A stretch of DNA of 64,000 nt, from the NCBI GenBank assembly GCA_021825925.1, contig JAKAFP010000004.1, forward strand, positions 186,001-250,000, read 5' to 3'. Source of the DNA: Chloroflexota bacterium. GTDB lineage: Bacteria > Chloroflexota > Anaerolineae > Anaerolineales > Anaerolineaceae. Below, one piece after another: positions 55,646 to 64,000 of this stretch (positions are counted from its first letter, which is position 1; each line of letters starts with the position of its first letter). A model generated the notes under the pieces. That model saw only the letters and a list, made by a program, of their open reading frames with translations. It was not told the origin of the DNA and did not search any database. A program made the translations under genes and the position numbers.

Positions 55646-56446
55646 ATGATGCTTGACACACTTCAGCCCTCTACTTTATCCACGCTTTTTCCGATGAGCA
55701 ATTTGAACACCGGAACGCGTGTTAATTTACCCGGAATCCAATTAAAACCAGGCAAAAATGGCTCGACAAGTACAGAAATATCGAACTTATCTTCTTTCGC
55801 GCTATCTATGCAACTGTCGGAATTAAAATATTCAAGCTCCTCCTTTGAGATGTTGTATCGCTCAGACGATAATTCGCTGGCACTTAAAGCAAATCGGTCG
55901 CTCAACGTTGATCTTAAAGTCGAGAAATTCCAATTCGATCTCACCCTCACGGCTGAATCGCTGGGGCTTGATTCCTCTGCATTCGCCGACAAGACAAAAC
56001 CCCTGGTTTTGCAGTTGCAATACACACAAACTGATCTGATGATTTCCAACGACATCCAGATCAAGCCGCATAAAACCTTACGGACTGCAGATGAAATCAT
56101 CCAGGACCTGGTCAAGGGATTAACCAAAGCCTTGCAGGACCCCGACAAGCGATCCATCATGTACACTTTGGATGATGAAGCCGTCCAGGCTTTGGTGCAG
56201 ACTGACCCCAAACTGGCCAAGCTCTTTGGCGAATTGGTCATGATCATGAACACGGTCAACCTGATGAAATCACAAAGTCTCGGAGACAATGATTACACGA
56301 TCGCCTTGAGCGGAAAAGGGAAACCTTATACTGAAATCTTAGAAAATACAGAAATAAAAGGATATGCGAAAGAATACTCCGTCAACATCACCGTCCTGCC
56401 GCCACAAACAGACAATACAGATCAAGTGCCATTAACAACTTCCTGA
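55646..56446 (+). CDS. Hypothetical protein
   Basis: The protein has 266 residues. I do not recognise it. It has no signal peptide or membrane helix, a Ser/Thr-rich N-terminal 60 residues, a central section with LNVDLKVEKFQFDLTLTAE (amphipathic strands) and a helix-rich end (ADEIIQDLVKGLTKALQDPDKRS). The closest impression is the soluble DUF5610-like proteins, but this is weak. Two adjacent ATGs (55646, 55649) could start it; AAGG lies just upstream, favouring 55649. It appears to stand alone between gntR and a terminator. Confidence 0.6.
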   Translation: MMLDTLQPSTLSTLFPMSNLNTGTRVNLPGIQLKPGKNGSTSTEISNLSSFALSMQLSELKYSSSSFEMLYRSDDNSLALKANRSLNVDLKVEKFQFDLTLTAESLGLDSSAFADKTKPLVLQLQYTQTDLMISNDIQIKPHKTLRTADEIIQDLVKGLTKALQDPDKRSIMYTLDDEAVQALVQTDPKLAKLFGELVMIMNTVNLMKSQSLGDNDYTIALSGKGKPYTEILENTEIKGYAKEYSVNITVLPPQTDNTDQVPLTTS

Positions 56447-56479
56447 TTCCTGTTCAGCAACTTTTTCTGCCGTATATAA

Positions 56480-56517
56480 AGCGCCTTTCGATTAATCGAA
56501 AGGCGCTCTGTTTTTTT
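56480..56517 (+). terminator. Rho-independent terminator, 28-bp perfect palindrome
   Basis: AGCGCCTTTCGATT pairs with AATCGAAAGGCGCT without a spacer, followed by seven T. It ends the 55646 gene. Confidence 0.9.
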
Positions 56518-58573
56518 ATTGACCCACCACTTTGAATACTTCTGCCGCCTGTGCTTCAAGCAGCACCCGCACTTGATTACCTTCCTTTTTCACCGGCTCC
56601 TCGCCATCACGTGTCAACCGGGTAAGCGTTTGATGGGCTTCCACCTGCAGATGGGCGGTCGTGCGATCGCCGGCATTGAGCACGATCAGGAGCTGGCCTT
56701 CAGGCAGATCGAGCACCCGCAAGCGCAGATGGGAGGAGGGATTGCCCAATTTGACCACCTGCTGCGGCTGCGGCAAGAGGTTGAGCAGTTTTGAAAACGC
56801 CGTCACATCAGGGTGTCGGAAATAATGCTGAAAAAAAGCCGTCCCCAGCCGGAGCGCCTTGCCCTGGCTGTATTTGGCAAGCGTCAGTGCCGCGCGTGGG
56901 TCACTTTCGTTGTGGGTCGCCAGCACGGAGGTGTCTTTTGTTGTTTCAAGAACGACTTTGAGGAACCAGACCGGTAGATGCAGCATCCCGGTGGTGATGG
57001 TGGTCTTCAATTCAGGCACGGCCTGAATATCTGCCACGGAGGCACCAAACAACGCATTCACCGGATTTGCCGCCACGTCCCGCAGCCAGCCATCGGGCGT
57101 TTTATAGCCGCACAGGCCGTCTGCCAGCAGAGTACCACCGGCTTTAACATATTTCTGCAAGGCGGGAAGGGAAGCGTCTTCAAGGGCAGTGCAGCCAGGC
57201 AGAATCAAGAGCGGGTAACCCGCGGCTGCGCCGTTTTGTAGATCAATCTCATCAATCACATCCACGCTGATGCCTGCATCTGCACAGGCCATCCATGCCC
57301 CGGTGAAGGCATCCGTCGCCATCAACAGGTTGCGCGGCAGCTCGGGGTCTTGGGTTTGACCCTCCACGTTGCCCAGCATCCAACTTGCCTCGCTGAACAA
57401 TATCGCCGTTGAGGCACGGGTTGGAGAGCTTGATTTGAATACGGCTTCGTGCTTATTCAAGAGTGCGGCAATATCTGAAATCTCATTAAGACGCCTCGAG
57501 GGTCTTCCCTGCTGATCCACCAGCCCCCACTCGCCGGCTTCGTAGCCAAAGACGCGGGTATTGAAGCACCAGAAGACCGTCCCCTTGGCGCCCGCCCCGA
57601 TGGACTCCCACACCCACGAGCGCAGATCCTCGCCGGAGGGTCCGAGATAGGTGATGCCTGAATAGATGTTGGTACCGCCCTGCAGTTCGGTCACCCAAAA
57701 ATATTTTTTGGGAGCACGCGTGGCGCCGCGCATCAGATCGGCATAAAGCGCCACGGATTGGTGCAATCGGTCTGGTAAAAAGCGGGTCGAATGCCAGGAG
57801 GGATGGGCCGAACAGCCCAAGAAATCCACCAGACGCCCCTCGGCCCAGATGGATTGTCCCTGGCTGTACATGTCGCTCACCAACCCGTGCGGGTTGACGT
57901 GCATGGGATGGGTGTCACCCGTGGAAATTATGATCTCCTTGATGCGGGTCAACACTTCCATTAAGCGAAAAACCATGAAATTCAACCAATTCAAACGCCC
58001 GGTGTAGGCGCTGAATCCGCCTTCGGCGGCACTGAAGGTGACCTCGTCAAATGAATCCAACTGCTGAAAGGAACGGCGGTTAAGCTGTTCGATATCACCG
58101 TTGTATTTTTGGCTGATGAAGCGTTGATACCTTTTTAGGACAGCCTCGTCTCTTTCCAAAAAGAGCTGCGGCTCATTATTGAGGATCCATGAATGCATGG
58201 CGGGATGTTTGCCGTAACGGGCAGCCACCTGCTTGATGTAATTTGCCGCATGACCCCAGAAGGCTTCATCCTCCAGCGGACCGATATCCTGCGGTCCGAA
58301 GCTGATCTTCATCCAACCAGGTGGATGGATGGCTGTCAGGGTAATGATCACCCCGATGCCTTCCTTGGCAGCCGCATCAAAAAGCGCGTCGTACTGATCC
58401 CAATACCAGCGGCCCTGGAGTGGTTCAACATGCGTCCATTGTAAAAAGATGCGCACCAATTTCAGACCGGCCTTGCCCATGGCGTGGATGCCGGCCTTGA
58501 TCTGCTCAGGTGTGTCTTCCGTATTGACGTAGTACTGACTTCCCAATATTACCCGCGGATCCAGTTCAGTCAT
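56516..58573 (-). CDS. GH42-type beta-galactosidase
   Basis: The protein has 685 residues. AAGGTG precedes the ATG at 58573; further upstream ATGs extend into the promoter. The barrel has ILGSQYYV, the acid/base Glu in NNEP (about E134) and nucleophile Glu in VTELQGG (about E296). After residue 400 a trimerisation-like domain (LLILPGCTALED) and a beta C-terminal domain follow, as in GH42. There is no signal peptide, so it is cytoplasmic. The substrate is likely a beta-galactoside from plant material. It is divergent from the GH39 gene, with promoters close together. Confidence 0.82.
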   Translation of the reverse strand: MTELDPRVILGSQYYVNTEDTPEQIKAGIHAMGKAGLKLVRIFLQWTHVEPLQGRWYWDQYDALFDAAAKEGIGVIITLTAIHPPGWMKISFGPQDIGPLEDEAFWGHAANYIKQVAARYGKHPAMHSWILNNEPQLFLERDEAVLKRYQRFISQKYNGDIEQLNRRSFQQLDSFDEVTFSAAEGGFSAYTGRLNWLNFMVFRLMEVLTRIKEIIISTGDTHPMHVNPHGLVSDMYSQGQSIWAEGRLVDFLGCSAHPSWHSTRFLPDRLHQSVALYADLMRGATRAPKKYFWVTELQGGTNIYSGITYLGPSGEDLRSWVWESIGAGAKGTVFWCFNTRVFGYEAGEWGLVDQQGRPSRRLNEISDIAALLNKHEAVFKSSSPTRASTAILFSEASWMLGNVEGQTQDPELPRNLLMATDAFTGAWMACADAGISVDVIDEIDLQNGAAAGYPLLILPGCTALEDASLPALQKYVKAGGTLLADGLCGYKTPDGWLRDVAANPVNALFGASVADIQAVPELKTTITTGMLHLPVWFLKVVLETTKDTSVLATHNESDPRAALTLAKYSQGKALRLGTAFFQHYFRHPDVTAFSKLLNLLPQPQQVVKLGNPSSHLRLRVLDLPEGQLLIVLNAGDRTTAHLQVEAHQTLTRLTRDGEEPVKKEGNQVRVLLEAQAAEVFKVVGQ

Positions 58574-58604
58574 GGTTGCACCTTTTCTACTCATCGAATA
58601 ATTG

Positions 58605-58613
58605 ATTATATCA
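58605..58613 (-). promoter_or_regulatory. Extended -10 of the GH42 gene
   Basis: Read leftward: TGA followed by TATAAT (58610-58605). A weak TTGATT lies about 19 bp further upstream. Confidence 0.55.
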
Positions 58614-58662
58614 AAGCGAATGTGGTTCAAATCAAAACGAGAACATATGTACTTATTCCAGT

Positions 58663-58671
58663 TGGTATAAT
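58663..58671 (+). promoter_or_regulatory. Extended -10 of the GH39 gene
   Basis: TGG followed by TATAAT (58666-58671). The inverted pair TGTGGTT (58621-58627) and AACCACA (58672-58678) brackets this promoter and may be a regulator site. Confidence 0.5.
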
Positions 58672-58705
58672 AACCACATCTAATAAGTAATTTCGGAGCA
58701 ACCTC

Positions 58706-60172
58706 ATGACTGTGGAATTTTCATTGGACACCCGAATCAAAGGCACCCCCTTTAATCATTATTGGGAGCACTGCGTGGGAAGTTGCCACGCCATCATGGG
58801 CACCCGGCAGGATTGGCGCGAACAGCTTGCCAAGAGCCACCGCGAGCTCGGTTTTCAATTTGTACGCTTTCACGGGCTGCTCAATGATGAGATGAGCATC
58901 GTCACAAAAGAGCGGGATGGCAGTCTGCGTTTCTCCTTTTTCAACATTGACTCGATCTTTGATTTCCTTTTAAGCATCGGCATGAAACCCTTCATTGAGT
59001 TGGGTTTCATGCCTGAAGCACTGGCTTCGGGAACCACGACCTGTTTTCACTACAAGGGCAACATCACGCCACCCGCGGATTATGATCAATGGGCAGACTT
59101 GATCAAAACCCTCACCCGCCACCTCGTGGACCGTTACGGATTGCCAGAGGTGCGTTCGTGGTTCTTCGAAGTCTGGAACGAGCCCAACCTCAAGTTTTTC
59201 TTCGACGGCACCCAGGAAGAGTATTTCAAGCTCTATCGCAGTACCTGTTTGGCGATCAAATCCATTGACAGCCAGCTGCGGGTTGGCGGTCCAGCCACCT
59301 CGATCAATGCCTGGATCCCCGAAATGATTTCCTACTGTCAGCAGACAGGTACACCGCTTGATTTTGTCTCAACCCACCATTACCCCACGGATGATCCCTT
59401 ATGGAAGAACAGCGATCTTTCGATGGAGGAGTTTTTTGCCAATTTCGCGGATCAGTTTGGAACCTACGAACGCGGGATTTTGCACAAAATGACGGCCAAA
59501 GCCAGACAAGAAGCTGGCGATCTGCCGCTTTATTACACCGAATGGAACACCTCGGCCGTGCTTCCTGATCCCATTCACGACGAATCCTATTCCGCAGCGC
59601 TGGTGGCCAAAACCCTCGCAGATAATGACGGTCTGGTGCAAGGCTATTCCTTCTGGACCTTTTCCGACCTTTTTGAAGAAGGCGGCCAGTTTGCCGCTCC
59701 CTTCCACGGCGGATTTGGGCTGCAGAATATTTATGGCATTCCCAAACCCACCTACCGACTGTTTGAAATGCTGCACGGATTGGGCGATGAAAGACTTGAA
59801 GTATCCAGGGGAAACGGGTCCTCGGTAGAGATGTTGGCCGTGAAAAAACCTGGAGAGATTACCCTGCTGGTTTACAACCATGACATTCCCGGCTCGTCCA
59901 TCCGTCAAGAAGAGGTGATCATAAATATCGCCGGGCTTGCTGAAACCACCACCGCTACAATCTCACGGATTGACACAGACCACGCCAATCCCAAACAAAA
60001 ATGGATTGAGCTTGGCAGCCCCGACTACCCTGATCGAAAAGAACTTGATCAGATCAACCAATCCTCACAAATTGTTAAACAACCAATAACAGTTGACGTT
60101 AAAAATGGAAATGGGACTGTTCAATTCAAAATTCCAGAACATGGCGTTGTTTTGATCAAAATTGTGAAATAA
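58706..60172 (+). CDS. GH39 beta-xylosidase-like glycoside hydrolase
   Basis: The protein has 488 residues. The acid/base Glu is E159 in EVWNEPNL and the nucleophile Glu is E279 in YYTEWNTS, both typical of GH39. The N-terminal barrel begins FNHYWEHCVGSCHAIMGTRQDW, the family signature, and a C-terminal beta domain (from about 370) completes the usual two-domain layout. There is no signal peptide, so it acts inside the cell on xylosides or related oligosaccharides. It is divergent from GH42 and converges on an MFS transporter. Confidence 0.88.
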   Translation: MTVEFSLDTRIKGTPFNHYWEHCVGSCHAIMGTRQDWREQLAKSHRELGFQFVRFHGLLNDEMSIVTKERDGSLRFSFFNIDSIFDFLLSIGMKPFIELGFMPEALASGTTTCFHYKGNITPPADYDQWADLIKTLTRHLVDRYGLPEVRSWFFEVWNEPNLKFFFDGTQEEYFKLYRSTCLAIKSIDSQLRVGGPATSINAWIPEMISYCQQTGTPLDFVSTHHYPTDDPLWKNSDLSMEEFFANFADQFGTYERGILHKMTAKARQEAGDLPLYYTEWNTSAVLPDPIHDESYSAALVAKTLADNDGLVQGYSFWTFSDLFEEGGQFAAPFHGGFGLQNIYGIPKPTYRLFEMLHGLGDERLEVSRGNGSSVEMLAVKKPGEITLLVYNHDIPGSSIRQEEVIINIAGLAETTTATISRIDTDHANPKQKWIELGSPDYPDRKELDQINQSSQIVKQPITVDVKNGNGTVQFKIPEHGVVLIKIVK

Positions 60173-60176
60173 TCTC

Positions 60177-60204
60177 AAAGCTCCGAATTTGCATTCGGAG
60201 CTTT
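60177..60204 (+). terminator. Hairpin after the GH39 gene
   Basis: AAAGCTCCGAAT (60177-60188) pairs with ATTCGGAGCTTT (60193-60204). The T tail is short, so termination may be partial. Confidence 0.65.
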
Positions 60205-60236
60205 CCATAATCATCAGTCAACAATCACCTTTTTAA

Positions 60237-61454
60237 TTACCCTGCATTTTCTGCCAACACTTGAGCCTTTGTCTTCGGTTTTTTGATGGCATAGAACAGC
60301 AGCGCCGCCCCAATGAAGGCACCGATCAAGGCAAAGAGCAGCATCGCAAAAACGCCCGAGGTGTCCAGCAGCCTGCCGCCAATGATGTTGCCAAAGAACC
60401 CTCCCAGGGTGCCCATACCGGTGACAAAAGTCTGACCCTTTACCCGGTCTTTCTCGCGCATGATCTCGTTGATGTAATAGACCGAGGCGGGGAGGAAAAC
60501 GGCAAAGGTCAGCCCTTGAAAAATCTGGCCGACATTGATCATCCACACCGTGGTGGCAAAAAGGAACACGATGCTGCGGAATGCGTAAATACCACCCGCT
60601 ATTTTCATCAAGGAACGGGTATTGATCTTGGAAACAAGAAAACTGAACCCAAGGAAAGCCGGCAGCTCAGCCACCGCGGCAATGGTCAATGAAATGCCCA
60701 GGTCGGTGTCGGTTCCTCCCAGAGGCCTCATGATTTGCGCCAAAAAATTATTGATGATCGTATGGAACATAAAAATGAATGCCGCCCCGATCAAAAAGGG
60801 GATGAAACGGTCATAACGGCGTAGAAATCCTACTTTGTCATCCGTTGGGGATGCAAAATTATCCAGTTGGTAGGTCTGGTTCGTGCTTCGCTTCACTTTG
60901 GGAAATGAAATGATCAACAGGATATAGCCGACGAACAAGATCAGGCAGATGATCGGAAGGATGGAAGTTGAATACTTGTTGACCCACAATCCCAGAAGGG
61001 TTGAAAGCACGGCAAAACAAATGGACCCACTGGCGCGGGTTACGCCAAAATTGACATTATGACCAGCGTTGATATATTCAAAGGTCAGTGCACTGACCAA
61101 AGGCTGCATGGTATAGAGCAGAGCCACGATCCCCACATAAAAAACCGCCATCCAGAGCAAGCCCACATTAAGAAAAATTATTCCGACCAGAAATGCTACG
61201 CATAACAAAGACAAAGTACAAATAACGCCTTTAAGTGTAAGTTTTTCAAATTTATCAATCAAAGCTCCGAGCGCCGGTTGCAGCACGATCGCCAAAACGC
61301 TGCTGATGGCCATCACCCAACCGATCTTCTGGTTGGAAAAATTCTTGGAGAGCAAATAAACCGAGGCGAAACTGGCGATCGGACAAAAGATCATCCAATA
61401 AAAACCCTGAAGCCCGGCAACCTGAAGCGAAAGCACCTTGTCTGATCTATTCAT
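60237..61454 (-). CDS. MFS transporter, oligosaccharide:H+ symporter-like
   Basis: The protein has 405 residues and 12 hydrophobic helices. It starts LQVAGLQGFYWMIFCPIASFASVYLL, as in the LacY/NupG-like group of MFS, with the loop QPALGALIDKFEKL as the family motif. GAGGA-type sequence precedes the ATG. It is likely to import oligosaccharides for the GH39, GH42 or epimerase enzymes encoded on either side. The substrate is not determinable. Confidence 0.82.
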   Translation of the reverse strand: MNRSDKVLSLQVAGLQGFYWMIFCPIASFASVYLLSKNFSNQKIGWVMAISSVLAIVLQPALGALIDKFEKLTLKGVICTLSLLCVAFLVGIIFLNVGLLWMAVFYVGIVALLYTMQPLVSALTFEYINAGHNVNFGVTRASGSICFAVLSTLLGLWVNKYSTSILPIICLILFVGYILLIISFPKVKRSTNQTYQLDNFASPTDDKVGFLRRYDRFIPFLIGAAFIFMFHTIINNFLAQIMRPLGGTDTDLGISLTIAAVAELPAFLGFSFLVSKINTRSLMKIAGGIYAFRSIVFLFATTVWMINVGQIFQGLTFAVFLPASVYYINEIMREKDRVKGQTFVTGMGTLGGFFGNIIGGRLLDTSGVFAMLLFALIGAFIGAALLFYAIKKPKTKAQVLAENAG

Positions 61455-61515
61455 GACCCTACCATCCTCAAAACAACCAGGAATTGCTTGACTATATTAC
61501 CATCCAATTTGACCA

Positions 61516-61534
61516 CTCTAATTTACAATTAGAG
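61516..61534. promoter_or_regulatory. Inverted repeat, possible operator
   Basis: CTCTAAT (61516-61522) and ATTAGAG (61528-61534) flank TTACA, between the divergent MFS and epimerase genes. It overlaps a possible -10 box (TACAAT). Confidence 0.5.
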
Positions 61535-61562
61535 CATTCCATCCGAACATGCAGGAGAACCC

Positions 61563-62765
61563 ATGCAATCAATTGAATCAAAAGATCAATTAAGGACCCA
61601 ATTTGAAACCGAATTACGCAGCAACATCCTGCCCTACTGGATGGATAAAACCATGGATCGCCAAAACGGCGGATTCTACGGTGCTTTGACCAATCTCAAC
61701 CAGGTTCACAACGAGGTGGAACGCAGCGCCGTGCTCAACAGCCGCATCTTATGGACATTTTCAACTGCAGCCCGTCTCTACCAGGATGAGGCTTACCTTT
61801 CCACTGCCAAATGGGCCATGCAAGCCCTGAAACAGTATTTCTGGGACCCCAAGCACGAAGGCATTTACTGGTCAGTGGATGCCGCCGGAAATCCAGTGAA
61901 CGACCGCAAACACGTCTATGCGCAGGCTTTTTCCATCTACGGATTGAGCGCCTACTTCCAGGTCACGGGCGACACTGAAGCCCTGCAGCTGGCCAAACGA
62001 CTTTTTGAATTGATTGACCAGCACACCTACGATCCACAGTTCGGCGGCAATATCGAGTGCCGTGCACGGGATTGGAGCCGGCTTGAAGATATGCGCCTAA
62101 GCTCGATTGACCTGAACTCGTCAAAATCCATGAACACCATGCTGCACTTACTTGAAGCCTGCACCGCCTTGACCGGCATCTGGCAGGATGCCAAACTCAG
62201 CAAACGCTTTGAGGATTTGATCAACCTCTTTACGAACACCATCATTGATCCCAAAAGCGGTCATCAACTTCTATTCTTCGATGATCAATGGCGGTCCCTT
62301 TCTAAGAACATTTCTTACGGGCACGATATTGAAACCAGTTGGCTTTTACTTGAAGCCGCCGAGGTTTCAGGCAAGCCAGGGATCATCGAAAAAGCCAAAG
62401 CCAATGCAGTTCGAATGGCACAGGTTGTCTATGATCAATCACTGCAACCTGACCACAGCATCCTTTACGAAGCGGGTCCCGACGGACACAAGATCACGGA
62501 CCGGCACTGGTGGGCACACGCCGAGGCCGTGGTTGGCTTCTACAACGCCTACGAAATTTCTAAGCAGGATCACTTCCTGCAAGCTTCCACCAATGTATGG
62601 AACTATATTCAAGACCATTTCATCAATCGCACCGATGGCGACTGGTTCAAATTGCTGCGAGAAGACGGTTCACCCTATCTGGACCATTACAAAGTTTCGC
62701 CCTGGGAATGCCCTTATCATCATGCCAGGATGTGCTTTGAGATGATCAGACGCCTGGCAGATTAA
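61563..62765 (+). CDS. Cellobiose 2-epimerase / AGE family
   Basis: The protein has 400 residues. It is an alpha/alpha-barrel of the N-acylglucosamine 2-epimerase group, closest to cellobiose 2-epimerases: NTMLHLLEA, SYGHDIETSWLLLEA (catalytic His), WWAHAEAVVGF and WECPYHHARM (second catalytic His). It would convert the reducing-end glucose of a beta-1,4 disaccharide to mannose. AGGAGA precedes the start. Its end overlaps the convergent MFS gene by 4 bp. Mannobiose or cellobiose from plant glucomannan is the likely substrate. Confidence 0.88.
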   Translation: MQSIESKDQLRTQFETELRSNILPYWMDKTMDRQNGGFYGALTNLNQVHNEVERSAVLNSRILWTFSTAARLYQDEAYLSTAKWAMQALKQYFWDPKHEGIYWSVDAAGNPVNDRKHVYAQAFSIYGLSAYFQVTGDTEALQLAKRLFELIDQHTYDPQFGGNIECRARDWSRLEDMRLSSIDLNSSKSMNTMLHLLEACTALTGIWQDAKLSKRFEDLINLFTNTIIDPKSGHQLLFFDDQWRSLSKNISYGHDIETSWLLLEAAEVSGKPGIIEKAKANAVRMAQVVYDQSLQPDHSILYEAGPDGHKITDRHWWAHAEAVVGFYNAYEISKQDHFLQASTNVWNYIQDHFINRTDGDWFKLLREDGSPYLDHYKVSPWECPYHHARMCFEMIRRLAD

Positions 62766-64000
62766 CTGGGTTCCACCAGGGGTTGTTCAACTGCAGGTTT
62801 TCGGATGATCACCCATACCAACAAAGCGCCAATTACGAACAATCCCATATTCATTACAAAGGGCAGCGAACGGTTGATCGCCGAGAGCTGCCCTGCTATC
62901 CAACCAAAAGGTGAAGTGAACAAGATCAATGTCGCATAAACCACCGCGCTGATACGTGCACGTTCCTTGGTTTCCATGGCTACTGCCAGCAAAGATTCTG
63001 TCATCGGGCTGACCAGTGAAACCGCTGCTCCTTCAAGCACGATACTGATCACCAACAGAACCACTGAATGCGCCGGCATGAACACTAGCAATGCCTGGCT
63101 TAAAAAATACATGGCAAACCCAACCCACAGGGGTAATCGAAAATGCAAAAGATTGGTAAGCCGCGGACCGATGACAAAGAACCCCACTGTGGTAATTATG
63201 GATTTCAACATGACAAAGATCGCGATCTGTGAATTAGCGAAACCCAACTTACTGGTGAACAACACTCCCCAAAAACTGCCGTTGACTGTTGAAAAAATGT
63301 TGGTGATTACCATCAACGAAAGAGCACCCAGGATGGGTTTGGAACGAAAGACCTGCTTGATCACACTTCGGTAATCACCCATTAAACTGATGATGGAACT
63401 GCCACGCGTTTCTTCCATACGCTGCACGCCGCGGCCAGTTTCTTTCGAAAAAGCGAAGAGGATCGCCGCTTTGGCTGTGATCATGATCGAACCAAAAACA
63501 AGCAACCCACGCATGGCGGGGATCAGTCCAAATTTTTGGACGATCCATCCTCCCAGCGGTGAAAAGAAAGCTGAACAAACCGCGAAGATCATGATCCAGG
63601 TCCACATGTGCACCACATGCCGTTCTTCGGCGTCTTCGATCAGCAAACAGGTCCAGGCCGTGTGGGCAATGCGGAACAAACCATTGATCATGGCGGCAAT
63701 CACAAAATAGGTCGTGTTTTGGGCAACCGCCCAGATCAGACATGGAATACTCCAGGTGATCAGATCTGTCACAAACAAGGTCAACCGTCGGCCAAACTTA
63801 TCAGTGATCGCGCCGCTGAGGATGGCGCTAATGATCTGAAACACCAACCCGAGACTGGCGATCGTACCGATCCACTGGTCAGTGACCCCAAGCGCCAGCA
63901 TGTACACGGAGAGAAATGGAGCATAAAGATTATAAGGAATGCCAAACAAAGGTTCTGTAAGCACGGTGACGCGTGGATTTCCCCTTAATTCTCCGAGGGA
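62762..64000 (-). CDS. MFS transporter, 5' end outside window
   Basis: The frame is open through the right edge of the window; residues before the GTG at 63964 (GELRGNPRVTV) continue the family pattern, so that codon is not the start. At least 412 residues are visible, with about 12 helices. The opening LTEPLFGIPYNLYAPFLSVYML matches a group of bacterial MFS permeases often beside glycosidases. It converges on the epimerase gene with a 4-bp overlap. The substrate is probably an oligosaccharide. Confidence 0.82.
   Translation of the reverse strand, partial: SLGELRGNPRVTVLTEPLFGIPYNLYAPFLSVYMLALGVTDQWIGTIASLGLVFQIISAILSGAITDKFGRRLTLFVTDLITWSIPCLIWAVAQNTTYFVIAAMINGLFRIAHTAWTCLLIEDAEERHVVHMWTWIMIFAVCSAFFSPLGGWIVQKFGLIPAMRGLLVFGSIMITAKAAILFAFSKETGRGVQRMEETRGSSIISLMGDYRSVIKQVFRSKPILGALSLMVITNIFSTVNGSFWGVLFTSKLGFANSQIAIFVMLKSIITTVGFFVIGPRLTNLLHFRLPLWVGFAMYFLSQALLVFMPAHSVVLLVISIVLEGAAVSLVSPMTESLLAVAMETKERARISAVVYATLILFTSPFGWIAGQLSAINRSLPFVMNMGLFVIGALLVWVIIRKPAVEQPLVEPS

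Noticed and set aside
55663-56289. A 208-codon leftward frame opposite the hypothetical gene at 55646
   Set aside because: It is Ser/Arg/Cys-rich without motif, and the rightward frame has a ribosome site and a matching terminator.
61488-61529. TTGACT and TTGACC with TACAAT before the epimerase gene
   Set aside because: The spacers do not fit (about 9 or over 25 bp), so no promoter is called there, only the inverted repeat.

Overview
The window looks like a chromosomal stretch of an anaerobic, plant- or biomass-polysaccharide-degrading bacterium, most likely of the Anaerolineae (Chloroflexota). This is inference from gene content: GT39/DUF2298 membrane proteins, PQQ-propeller surface proteins, a lipoprotein sugar-binding protein with an Ala/Thr/Glu linker, an oxygen-sensitive glycyl radical enzyme, and many glycoside hydrolases. 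No rRNA, tRNA, CRISPR array, phage gene or transposase was seen. Coding density is high. Promoters with near-consensus -35/-10 boxes and U-tailed hairpin terminators can be read directly.

Layout. (1) 1-1941: the 3' end of an MFS transporter and a DUF2974-type serine hydrolase. (2) 2249-17961: six membrane or glycosyl-transfer proteins, namely a 1858-residue HhH/GT39/DUF2298 fusion, two more GT39-like proteins (one with two PA14-like domains), a DUF2142 protein, a GT2 and a GT87/DUF2029-like protein; probably cell-surface glycan or glycoprotein assembly. (3) 18081-24508: TetR regulator plus PQQ-propeller protein, a TolB-like propeller, a VOC protein, and a MerR regulator divergent from an iron alcohol dehydrogenase with a textbook MerR promoter. 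(4) 24543-32765: an arabinose-polymer operon read leftward (GH127, sugar-binding lipoprotein, two ABC permeases, GH51) with a consensus promoter and two identical LacI-type operators, divergent from the lacI-family gene. (5) 32916-37674: a double-HTH regulator, a small unknown protein, a FixC/GGR-type flavoprotein, a ferredoxin and a polyprenyl synthase. (6) 37715-48397: tetR-GH31-GH35 leftward and GH38-melA-small protein-GPH transporter rightward, sharing one promoter/operator region. (7) 48486-51301: DoxX-family protein preceded by nested inverted repeats, next to a NarL-type two-component system. (8) 51398-55534: a HypD-like glycyl radical dehydratase and its activase, divergent from a GntR regulator. 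(9) 55646-64000: an unknown protein, GH42, GH39, two MFS transporters and a cellobiose-2-epimerase-like enzyme.

Taken together the right-hand 40 kb reads as a set of separately regulated catabolic modules for plant cell-wall oligosaccharides (arabinan or arabinosides, galactosides, mannosides, xylosides, beta-1,4 disaccharides). Most of the hydrolases lack signal peptides and sit beside transporters, so oligosaccharides are probably imported and cleaved in the cytoplasm. The joint presence of GH127 (beta-L-arabinofuranosidase) and a hydroxyproline-dehydratase-like enzyme raises the possibility that hydroxyproline-rich plant glycoproteins are used. No single wholly new system is obvious. The best leads are the small beta-rich protein between melA and its transporter, the flavoprotein/ferredoxin/prenyl-synthase group, the HhH-GT39-DUF2298 fusion, the tandem-HTH regulator and the nested repeats before doxX.
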